Below are positions 1 through 6,957 of a stretch of DNA of 64,000 nt, piece by piece. Position 1 is the stretch's first letter. Each line of letters starts with the position of its first letter. The position numbers and the translations under genes were made by a program. The stretch covers positions 372,001-436,000 of the forward strand of contig NZ_BAABDD010000001.1 of assembly GCF_039539445.1 (NCBI RefSeq), in the 5' to 3' direction. The notes beneath the pieces were generated by a model. The model was not told the origin of the DNA and ran no database searches. It saw nothing but the letters and a program-made list of their open reading frames with translations. Source of the DNA: Salinactinospora qingdaonensis (GTDB taxonomy: Bacteria; Actinomycetota; Actinomycetes; Streptosporangiales; Streptosporangiaceae).

Positions 1-486
1 ACCTCTGCCGGGTTGGCGCTGCCCACCGCCATCGACATGGCCGCAGACGAGCTCGACGATCCCGCGGGCTCGGAGATGCGCCGGCTCGCACAAGCCATGA
101 AGGTGGGCCAGCCTTTCGAGACGGCCCTAAACGACCTGTCGAAACGGATGCCCTCCCGGGAACTCGGCGTGTTGACCAGCACGCTCCTCGTCGCTTCCAG
201 GGCCGGCGGGTCGCTGGTGACCAGTCTGCGCAACATCTCCGAGACTTTGGAGAACCGTAAGGAGACCCGTCGTGAGGTACGCACCATCCTCACCGAGACC
301 ACGAGCACCACGTGGGCGCTCGGCCTCATGGGGGTCGGGGCACTCTTCCTGATCAACGCGATCCTGCCTGACATCCTGCGCAACATGACCGCGAGTTTGG
401 CGGGACAGCTTGTCCTGGGCCTATCGGCTCTGCTGTTCATCTTCGGCTTAGTGCTCGTGCGCAGGATCACCAGGATCGACTTCTGA
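1..486 (+). CDS. tadB: TadB-like type II secretion F-domain protein (5' truncated)
   Basis: This is the C-terminal 161 residues of an inner-membrane platform protein of a Tad/Flp pilus machine; the reading frame is already open at base 1, so the start lies outside the window. The visible part has the usual F-domain layout: a cytoplasmic helical bundle (about residues 10-95, with the motif SRAGGSLVTSL) followed by two membrane helices near residues 104-122 and 133-152. Such proteins couple the TadA ATPase to pilin extraction from the membrane. It lies 55 bases upstream of a second F-domain gene, the normal tadB-tadC order. TadA would be expected to the left, off the window. Family assignment comes from motif recognition and context. 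Confidence 0.8.
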   Translation, partial: TSAGLALPTAIDMAADELDDPAGSEMRRLAQAMKVGQPFETALNDLSKRMPSRELGVLTSTLLVASRAGGSLVTSLRNISETLENRKETRREVRTILTETTSTTWALGLMGVGALFLINAILPDILRNMTASLAGQLVLGLSALLFIFGLVLVRRITRIDF

Positions 487-541
487 CAACCCCAGCCGAG
501 GATCGCCCCTCGATCCTCGGCCGCCGCCGCTGGAGGAACCG

Positions 542-1477
542 ATGCCCGCCCCCCTGTTCATCCCCCCTGACATCGGCCCGTACCTGCTGCTCGTCGCCTT
601 GAGCGCGGGCGCGGCACTGGTCGTGGTGCTGGGGGTGTGGGGATTCCATCTGGCGACCGCCAAGAGCCACGTCGCGTTGGAGATTGAACCGCCTCGCCCG
701 TCGGGCTCCACCGCGAACCGAACCTTCATCCTGCACCGGTTCACGGAACTTTTGGGCACCCCGTTGGGGCGATCCGTGATGGAGCTACTTGGGCAACGCC
801 AAAACGAGCGGATCAAGCGCCGTATCGAGGCCGCTGGACGCCCCGACAACCTCACAGTCGAACGCTACGTGCGCCGCAAGGTCGGCGAGGTCCTGATCTA
901 CGGCATTGGGGCGTTGCTGGTCTACCTCAACGGCGCCCCCTTTCTCGCGTTGATTGTGGCGGCGTTCGCCACCCTCACCGACCTCGACCTGTTCGTGAAG
1001 GGACGCGAACGCCAAGACGCGATCCAGTCTCAACTGCCGGATTTCTTGGATGTCCTGGCGGTAACCGTTGGCGCCGGCATGGCGTTTCGCTCGTCGCTGG
1101 AGCGGGTGGCCACCGCCATGCCGGGAGCGCTTTCTGACGAGTTCCGCATCGCGTTGCGGCAGATGGAGCTGGGCACCCCGCGACGCGAAGCATTTGATGC
1201 GCTGCGGCGACGCAATCGCAATGACGCGCTGAACAAGTTCGTCACTGCCATCCAGCAGGCCGAAGAGTTGGGTGCGCCGTTGTCACAAGCTCTGATGGAG
1301 ATTAGCCAGGACATGCGTCGCCAGGACGCCCAGTACCTGCGGCGGAAGGCCCAACGGGTGAACCCCCGCGTTACAGCGGTCACGGCAGCGACGATGCTGC
1401 CCGGGCTGCTCATCCTCGTCACCGGTGCGCTGTTCTTGGGCACCGATCTCAACCTCGGCGTATTGCTGGGAGGCTGA
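542..1477 (+). CDS. tadC: TadC-like type II secretion F-domain protein
   Basis: A 311-residue integral membrane protein, the second platform subunit of the Tad pilus machine. An N-terminal membrane helix (about residues 10-35) is followed by a pair of helices near 115-150, a cytoplasmic F domain (about 165-270, containing LPDFLDVLAVTVGAGMAFR and AEELGAPLSQAL) and a C-terminal helix at about 280-305. The length and layout match actinobacterial TadC. An AGGA-type ribosome site (GGAGGAACCG) sits directly before the ATG. It follows the tadB homologue and precedes a Flp-type prepilin gene, so it belongs to the same locus. Its role in pilin secretion is inferred from the family. Confidence 0.85.
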   Translation: MPAPLFIPPDIGPYLLLVALSAGAALVVVLGVWGFHLATAKSHVALEIEPPRPSGSTANRTFILHRFTELLGTPLGRSVMELLGQRQNERIKRRIEAAGRPDNLTVERYVRRKVGEVLIYGIGALLVYLNGAPFLALIVAAFATLTDLDLFVKGRERQDAIQSQLPDFLDVLAVTVGAGMAFRSSLERVATAMPGALSDEFRIALRQMELGTPRREAFDALRRRNRNDALNKFVTAIQQAEELGAPLSQALMEISQDMRRQDAQYLRRKAQRVNPRVTAVTAATMLPGLLILVTGALFLGTDLNLGVLLGG

Positions 1478-1777
1478 ACGATGTTCCGTTGCTTGGCGTT
1501 TCCCCGTAGCGGCAGCGCACACGGTGAACCGGGCGGTTCCCCAGCACCACGAGCGCTGTTGTCCCAGGCACCGGAGAATCCACAGTGTGGATAACAATTC
1601 GTCAACAGCATTCGACGAAATTGCAGACATACAGTGCCATTCACCCAGTTAGGGCCACCTCTGGCGTGGACAACCCAGCAGACTCTTTTCTAGAGACGGA
1701 GCAATCCGTAGATTGTTACCGTCGCCAGCAAGGCCGCTGATAGCTCGCCCTTCCCCTCAGCAAACAGGGAGCAAATC
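1478..1777. other. Gene-free gap between tadC and the pilin gene
   Basis: A 300-base stretch with no convincing coding frame. It becomes AT-richer from about 1570 on, with the imperfect inverted repeat AATTCGTC / GACGAAATT around 1600-1623. This is the likely place for a separate promoter driving the abundant pilin gene, but I cannot point to a clear -35/-10 pair. Confidence 0.4.
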
Positions 1778-2029
1778 ATGAACAAGCTGCACAACTTCCT
1801 CACATCCCGCCGCACGGCCCTAGAAAACCACCCTGACCAGGGCGCGAGCATGCTCGAATACGCCGCAGTAGTGATCTTGGTCGGCCTGATCGCCAGCCTG
1901 GTGTTCGGGTTGGGGCTACAAGATCAGATCAGCGATGCGATTCAGAATGGTGTTGACCAGGCACTGAGCGGTGGCGGGGGCAATGGCGCAGGAGACGGCG
2001 GTGGCGGTGGCAACGCCCCGGCTCCGTAA
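1778..2029 (+). CDS. Flp/class IVb prepilin
   Basis: An 83-residue prepilin, probably the major subunit of the Tad pilus. The leader is long and basic, followed by the prepilin peptidase motif GASMLEY (residues 28-34, cleavage after Gly, Glu at +5 and Tyr at +6) and a hydrophobic helix (about 35-52). After the helix comes a short charged stretch and a glycine-rich tail ending in GNAPAP. Actinobacterial Flp pilins have this size and order. A GGGAGCAAATC ribosome site precedes the ATG. It lies between tadC and a TadE/G-like gene, as expected. The Gly-rich tail is low-complexity and its role is unknown. Confidence 0.85.
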   Translation: MNKLHNFLTSRRTALENHPDQGASMLEYAAVVILVGLIASLVFGLGLQDQISDAIQNGVDQALSGGGGNGAGDGGGGGNAPAP

Positions 2030-2067
2030 TCGGGTTCCGATAATTTTTCCGGATCCGCGGTAAACAT

Positions 2068-2751
2068 ATGTTTCGTAGAGAATTTAGGCGTGAAGAGGAC
2101 GGGCAAGCCACCTTGCTTCTCCTCTTCAGCCTGACACTGTCACTTCTCGCTCTGGTTCTGCTGTTCTTGAGGATCGGGGATGCCAACACCATGCGCTCGC
2201 GGGCGCAAACGGCAGCGGATGCGGCGGCGATAGCCGCCGTCAGCGTCATGAAGGACGAGGCTGCTGAAGGGCTGTACACCGGCGGTTATGTGATGGCCCG
2301 CTGGGATCCGGTGACGGGTGAACGGCGCGCGGAGGAGTACGCGGAGGCCAACGGCGCGGTACTCACCGACATCAGGGCCAGCGACGACAGCATGGGACTG
2401 TACGGGCATACGGTTCGGGTCGAGGTGCGAGGGTCAGCCTGCCAAGCAGAGTTGGCGGATGACGGAAGCCAGCACTGGAACGACACCGCCTGTGACGACG
2501 AAGGCGAAGCCGAGCATGTCGGCAACGCGGCGGCGATAGCTACGTTGGAGCTTCCTGAGGAATGCAATGGGTGGTTCGTCGGTGAGACGAAATCCTGCGA
2601 TGGTGTGGCGATCAATTCGTTGGCCGCAGCTCGCTCGGTCATCGATGTCACACTCACCGACAAGGAGGGTGAGTACTTGTTCAACGGAACCCCTTATGAG
2701 GAACCCAGCCCTTCAGTGAGCCCGCCAGCCGAACCTTCCACATCCCCATAA
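2068..2751 (+). CDS. TadE/TadG-like pilus-assembly protein
   Basis: A 227-residue pseudopilin-like protein. Near the N-terminus EEDGQATLLLLFSLTLSLLA begins a single membrane helix (about residues 10-33), followed by the segment RSRAQTAADAAAIAAVSVM that is typical of the TadG/Tad-N domain (helicase/secretion neighbourhood proteins). The rest is an extracellular domain with two Cys pairs, ending in a short Pro/Ser tail. In Tad loci these minor pseudopilins help initiate or anchor the fibre. It is 38 bases downstream of the prepilin gene and likely co-transcribed. The C-terminal domain is not recognisable. Confidence 0.75.
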   Translation: MFRREFRREEDGQATLLLLFSLTLSLLALVLLFLRIGDANTMRSRAQTAADAAAIAAVSVMKDEAAEGLYTGGYVMARWDPVTGERRAEEYAEANGAVLTDIRASDDSMGLYGHTVRVEVRGSACQAELADDGSQHWNDTACDDEGEAEHVGNAAAIATLELPEECNGWFVGETKSCDGVAINSLAAARSVIDVTLTDKEGEYLFNGTPYEEPSPSVSPPAEPSTSP

Positions 2752-2833
2752 TTGGCTTAATCATAACGCTGGAAAGATAAACCAGAAGCCATGAGGACAC
2801 TGACACAAAACGGAAAATATGAGAGGAAGAGCA

Positions 2834-3895
2834 GTGAATGTCACCCCTCCCAAAAAAAGACCAGAGAAGATAGTAAAAAATTATTCTTTATTTCAGCTGC
2901 CGGCCTTCCTGGCCATACTGCTACTGTCTGGCTGCGTTATTTCAGATAGTGAGACACCGCAACCTAATGGCGAACCTTCGACTGCATCTTCATCTCAGGT
3001 TCCGCCTGACGAAGCAGCGGATGATCAATCCCCTGAGTCGCTTGCAAATTCGCTAACCACATCCACAACAGCCGGAAAGCAACTAAGTGTTGAGGTCTAT
3101 CGACTGGAACGGAGAACACCAAATATCCTCCGACTTGACCTCGGAATAACCAACAAAAGCAACAATGGAATCTTATTCCTGAACGCCCTGAGCTCAGGCG
3201 GCAAAGCAGGAACGGCAAAAAACGTCACTCTCCTTGACCTCAAAAATAGAAAGCGTTATCACCCTCTAGAGTTAAGCAACGGAAGTTGCTATTGCAGCGA
3301 TTGGCGAGACTCGGCCAACATATCCCCCGGACAGACGCTGGATATATGGATCGCTTTCCCGGCGCCACCTGAAAATTTAGAGAAAATTTCCGTAATAACC
3401 CCAATAACGCCACCGCTGCTCGATATACCCATCGGCGAAAGCCAGGGAACGCCACCTAAACAAGAGCTCGCAAACCCCCAGATCGTAGAAATTCGATCAT
3501 TTACCGATAAAATCTCAGACTCCACTGGACGGGCAGAGACCGGAGAAGAAATCGCTATTATGCTCTCGTCCGATGTCCTATTCGACTTCGAAGAGTCAAG
3601 TCTTACTGACAAAGCAAACCAAACCCTGGAACGAGTCGCCAAAGAAATAGATTCCTCGGGGGCCACTACTGTAGAAATCGACGGACACACCGACAATAAA
3701 GGGGTCGACGAAATCAACATTCCGCTATCCGAAGCCCGAGCGAAGTCCGTCAGCAAAAAACTAAAGGAGCTAATAAAACGCGACGGGATCAACTATGAGG
3801 TTGCTGGGCACGGCTCAAGCCAACCGGTGGCAAGCAATGACTCAGAGAAAGGGCGCGCCAAGAACCGGCGCGTGACCGTGAAATTCGAGAAATGA
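2834..3895 (+). CDS. OmpA-domain lipoprotein
   Basis: A roughly 353-residue lipoprotein with three parts: a signal peptide ending in the lipobox LLSGC, a central domain (about residues 75-205) containing the motif KRYHPLELSNGSCYC, and a C-terminal OmpA-like peptidoglycan-binding domain (about 240-353) with DVLFDFEESSLT, DGHTDNKG and NRRVTV. I prefer GTG at 2834 because GAGAGGAAG sits just upstream; ATG at 2819 would also be in frame. The central domain is also found in the next gene, so the two are paralogous. An anchor between pilus base and cell wall is a plausible role, by inference. The gene is strikingly AT-rich and uses AAA/ATA/AAT codons that its neighbours avoid, suggesting recent transfer. 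Confidence 0.8.
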   Translation: MNVTPPKKRPEKIVKNYSLFQLPAFLAILLLSGCVISDSETPQPNGEPSTASSSQVPPDEAADDQSPESLANSLTTSTTAGKQLSVEVYRLERRTPNILRLDLGITNKSNNGILFLNALSSGGKAGTAKNVTLLDLKNRKRYHPLELSNGSCYCSDWRDSANISPGQTLDIWIAFPAPPENLEKISVITPITPPLLDIPIGESQGTPPKQELANPQIVEIRSFTDKISDSTGRAETGEEIAIMLSSDVLFDFEESSLTDKANQTLERVAKEIDSSGATTVEIDGHTDNKGVDEINIPLSEARAKSVSKKLKELIKRDGINYEVAGHGSSQPVASNDSEKGRAKNRRVTVKFEK

Positions 3896-3917
3896 CTCCA
3901 AAGAGAAGGATAGACCA

Positions 3918-4424
3918 CTGAGACGACAGTTCGCCTTAGGCGCTTGTGCGCTGACATTTTTTGCTTTAATAAACACACCGACAGCGAACTCGGCGACGGA
4001 ACTCGCCACACTCGGTCAAGCCAACAGCAACAGCGGGAATACTGCCGGTGGAAGTGTAAGGATCAACGAAATAACCCGCGCCGAATCGGGAGAGGCAACT
4101 TCGCTGGTCTGGACTTTAGCCAACAGCGGTAACCAGAACATCACCACCGGCAGTCTGATCGGACGGACGTATTTCTATACCGGCCCCTCGTTCAGCGGAG
4201 TCACCCTCTTCGACAAGCAGGAGGAGAAAAGATTCCACCCGCTGATGGACACCGAGACCCACTGCCTGTGCTCCGGTGACACTAAACCCCCCGAGTTCGC
4301 TGCCGTGGTCGGCCCCAATGAGGAGGTCACCTACTGGTCCATGTATTCGATTCCGGAGGATGTCACCGAGGTGACGGTGGAGATTCCCGGGTTCGAGCCG
4401 GTTGAGGATGTGCCTGTCCAGTAA
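3918..4424 (+). CDS. Secreted paralogue of the OmpA protein's central domain; non-standard start
   Basis: An uninterrupted 168-codon frame with no ATG, GTG or TTG near its 5' end. It encodes RRQFALGACALTFFALINTP (an export signal) followed by a domain matching the OmpA lipoprotein just upstream: VTLFDKQEEKRFHPL...HCLC here against VTLLDLKNRKRYHPL...CYC there. The best start is CTG at 3918, preceded by AGAGAAGGA with normal spacing. Alternatively, ATG at 3892 overlaps the previous stop, encodes MTPKRRIDH and ends at TGA 3919; a -1 shift at that stop would join it to this frame. The conserved domain, signal peptide and 3' GC-rich codon use show that the gene is real. Function unknown; probably cell-surface, part of the Tad locus. 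Confidence 0.65.
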   Translation: MRRQFALGACALTFFALINTPTANSATELATLGQANSNSGNTAGGSVRINEITRAESGEATSLVWTLANSGNQNITTGSLIGRTYFYTGPSFSGVTLFDKQEEKRFHPLMDTETHCLCSGDTKPPEFAAVVGPNEEVTYWSMYSIPEDVTEVTVEIPGFEPVEDVPVQ

Positions 4425-4460
4425 CCTACGCCGTACCTAGCGACTTCTCGCCCCTCACTA

Positions 4461-4476
4461 AAGGAGTCAGCTTGTG
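4461..4476 (+). promoter_or_regulatory. Ribosome site that selects a GTG start
   Basis: AAGGAG at 4461-4466 is spaced 7 bases from GTG 4474, and 13 bases from the in-frame ATG 4480, so GTG is the likely initiation codon of the NlpC/P60 gene. Confidence 0.6.
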
Positions 4477-5130
4477 TCCATGAACGCTTTCTCACGACTC
4501 CGGCCTCGCAATGCCGGGGATGACAGTGGTGCGTCTGTCACCGAGACCGCTGTGGCTGTCCTCGTCGCGGCAGGGGTCATCACAGCGGTGGCGAACATGA
4601 GCCTGAGCGACGAGTTCAACGACGGTGTACGCGAAATGGTGTGCCTGATCGAAGGTCCCGAATGCGATGGTGAGACGTGGACGGCGCACGACCGGCCCGC
4701 CGTTCCCAAAGAGGCGGACTTCAACCTGACCGGGGCCTGGAGCGGAGAGGTCGAAGGAACGGGAGACGCCGCAACAGCGATCGCGTTCGCCTTACAGCAG
4801 AAGGGAGATCGATATCTGCTGGGCGCCAACGGCCCCGACTTGTGGGACTGTTCGAGCCTGGTGCAGGCCGCCTGGCGCACCGCCGGTGTGAGCATCCCCC
4901 GAACGACCTGGACCCAGATCAAAGCGCTAGATCCCGTCGATGACCACCAGTTCCAGCCGGGAGATCTCCTTTTCTTCCATACGCTGTCCTACCAGCCGCC
5001 CCCCTCGCACGTGGGAATGTACATCGGGAACGGTCGGATGGTGCACGCCGGTGACCCGGTACAAGAGGTGACGCTGAACGCCTACTGGATGTCGATCTAT
5101 GAGGGGGCCGGGCGACCGCCACAGGATTGA
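4474..5130 (+). CDS. NlpC/P60 peptidoglycan hydrolase with prepilin-like N-terminus
   Basis: A 218-residue protein. The first part is basic, then DDSGASVTETAVAVLVAAG (about residues 16-34) resembles a class IVb prepilin cleavage site plus helix, close to GASMLEYAAVVIL in the pilin of this locus. A short link with two Cys (VCLIEGPEC) and W leads to a C40/NlpC-P60 domain (about 95-218) with catalytic Cys in DLWDCSSLVQ, His in SHVGMYIGNG and a third polar position near MVHAG. Members cut stem-peptide bonds in peptidoglycan. An attractive role is opening the wall for the pilus, with export by the Tad machine; that is inference. Not recognised as a fusion I know by name. Confidence 0.75.
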   Translation: MSMNAFSRLRPRNAGDDSGASVTETAVAVLVAAGVITAVANMSLSDEFNDGVREMVCLIEGPECDGETWTAHDRPAVPKEADFNLTGAWSGEVEGTGDAATAIAFALQQKGDRYLLGANGPDLWDCSSLVQAAWRTAGVSIPRTTWTQIKALDPVDDHQFQPGDLLFFHTLSYQPPPSHVGMYIGNGRMVHAGDPVQEVTLNAYWMSIYEGAGRPPQD

Positions 5131-5291
5131 CCCGCGCAAGCGGGAGGACTCCCCCACCGGACGGGTACCCGCGGTCGCGTCAAAACCTCCGTGCGTAACC
5201 GCTCGAGCCGACTCCTAGGATGTGCCGTACGTGAGATGACCACCCTGGGTAGTCGCTCGGAACACATCGCGAATCTAGAAAGCTTTCTCTG

Positions 5292-6323
5292 GTGTCTTCT
5301 CCTCAGGATGTTGCACACGACTCGGGCCGGCAGCCGAAACCGGACGCCGCTGCGGAACCGGCGGCATGGCGGCCCGGACGTACGGAGGACTTGACGTGGG
5401 AAGCGTTGCTGCGTAACACCAAAGCGCCACCAGCGAGCGGGTGGCGGCGGCTGCTGTTCCGGCTTTCCCGCGGATGGATCAACCCCGGGGAATCACCTGC
5501 CGATGTTCGACACAAGGAATTGGTGTCGCGGATTCGCACCCACGTGAACGGTGGCCACCATCGGGTGGCGGTGTTGAGTTTGAAAGGCGGGGTCGGCAAG
5601 ACCACCACCACGGTGGGGTTGGGAGCGGTGCTGGCCGACCGGCGGGGGGATCGGGTCATCGCGGTCGATGCCAACCCCGATCGGGGAACGTTGACCGAGC
5701 GGCTGCCGCAAGAGTTGCGCGGCGAGTTGACGGTGCGGGACCTGCTGCGCGCGCGGGAGCGCCTGCACCGCTACGCCGACGTGCGTGCCTACACGAGCCA
5801 AGCCCCCTCTCGGCTGGAATTTCTCGCATCCGATGTGGACCCGGCCGCCAGTGAGGCGTTCAGCGACCGTGACTACCGCGCCACCGCCGATATCGTGGAG
5901 CGGTTCTACTCGGTGTGTGTCACTGACTGCGGGACCGGCATGCTGCACTCGGCGATGAGTGCCATCCTCGACCTCGCCGACCAGATGGTGCTGGTGAGCC
6001 CGCCTTCGGTTGACGGCTCGCGCAGCGCCTCGGCCACACTGGATTGGCTGGAGGCCCATGGCCACGCCCCGCTGGCCAAGAACGCGGTCGTGGTGATCTC
6101 GCGTGTGTCCAAACGCGGCCACATCGACCTCGAGCAACTGGAAGAGCACTTCGCCGGACGGTGCCGCGGTGTCGTGCGCGTGCCCTACGACGGGCATCTG
6201 GAAGAGGGCGGGGCGGTGGAGTTAGATCGGCTGCGACCGGCGACCCGGCAGGCGTATCTGGAGTTGGCCGCGGAGGTCGCCGCTGGTTTCGCCGCACCGA
6301 CCAGTGTCGCGCCCCTGCGCTGA
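5292..6323 (+). CDS. MinD/ParA-like P-loop ATPase
   Basis: A 343-residue cytoplasmic ATPase. After a 95-residue polar N-terminal region comes a deviant Walker A motif, SLKGGVGKTTTT (about residues 95-106), then VDANPDRGTL (switch I) and VCVTDCGTG in the place of Walker B. This is the MinD/ParA/CpaE fold. In Tad loci the matching family is TadZ/CpaE, which positions the pilus at the pole, but similar proteins also occur in type VII secretion loci and this one lacks an obvious receiver-like domain. The start is uncertain: GTG 5292 gives the longest frame and has only a weak ribosome site. It ends 125 bases from a convergent gene. Confidence 0.7.
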   Translation: MSSPQDVAHDSGRQPKPDAAAEPAAWRPGRTEDLTWEALLRNTKAPPASGWRRLLFRLSRGWINPGESPADVRHKELVSRIRTHVNGGHHRVAVLSLKGGVGKTTTTVGLGAVLADRRGDRVIAVDANPDRGTLTERLPQELRGELTVRDLLRARERLHRYADVRAYTSQAPSRLEFLASDVDPAASEAFSDRDYRATADIVERFYSVCVTDCGTGMLHSAMSAILDLADQMVLVSPPSVDGSRSASATLDWLEAHGHAPLAKNAVVVISRVSKRGHIDLEQLEEHFAGRCRGVVRVPYDGHLEEGGAVELDRLRPATRQAYLELAAEVAAGFAAPTSVAPLR

Positions 6324-6448
6324 GCCGACGGTCCCCCTCCAACCGTCGTAACGACCGGCGCAGGCTGACCAGGGACGCTGGTCGGTGGTGTGGGAGCCGC
6401 CAAGGGTCTCGGGGCGGCACTGTGGCCGACGAGTGCGAAGCCTGCCTT

Positions 6449-6832
6449 TCAGGCCCGCATCCAGCGGGTGAGGAGCCAGCCGACCACGGCGCCGGCGAGG
6501 GCGATGACAGACCAGGACCAGAAGACGCCCCACTGGGCTCCGGGGGTGAACAGGAGAACGGCCGCGTTGCCGAGTGTTCCCACCACTGGGGCGCCGAGCG
6601 CGGCGAGCGCGTTGCGGCCGAGACGTTGTCGCTCGGGTCGGCGGTGCACCAGCGCGGCGACCACGGCGGTCAGTAGGTAGGCGATAAAGCCGGCCGTGCC
6701 GTTCCAGGCAACCGAGGACGCGAAGTTCTGCAACTGTTCAGCCGGCGCGTATTCGACGATGACGACCGAGCCGATGGTGTTTAAAACGAGCCAGGCGGCG
6801 ATCCCGGCGAGCCAGGAGGTGAGGAGATCCAT
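6449..6832 (-). CDS. Small four-helix membrane protein, DUF6069-like
   Basis: A 127-residue integral membrane protein with four hydrophobic helices (about residues 5-25, 38-58, 73-95 and 103-122) and a short cytosolic end, WLLTRWMRA. I place the start at 6832 because GGAGGGGG lies directly upstream; a longer frame would begin at 6883. The pattern fits the DUF6069 family of actinobacterial membrane proteins of unknown function. It is convergent to the MinD-like gene and not obviously part of any operon. Confidence 0.6.
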   Translation of the reverse strand: MDLLTSWLAGIAAWLVLNTIGSVVIVEYAPAEQLQNFASSVAWNGTAGFIAYLLTAVVAALVHRRPERQRLGRNALAALGAPVVGTLGNAAVLLFTPGAQWGVFWSWSVIALAGAVVGWLLTRWMRA

Positions 6833-6957
6833 GTCCCCCTCCCTACACGCATTCCCGTTACGAAACGGATTTTCCCACTTCAACCCTTGGTATGCCCAGT
6901 TATCCGGTGTCGCGGGCGCGCCTGGGCGTGTTGCGCCGGTTCGAGGCGGGATCGCGG

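Noticed and set aside
1425..1652. Small frame starting inside tadC
   Set aside because: No ribosome site, no recognisable protein, and its first part lies within tadC codons.
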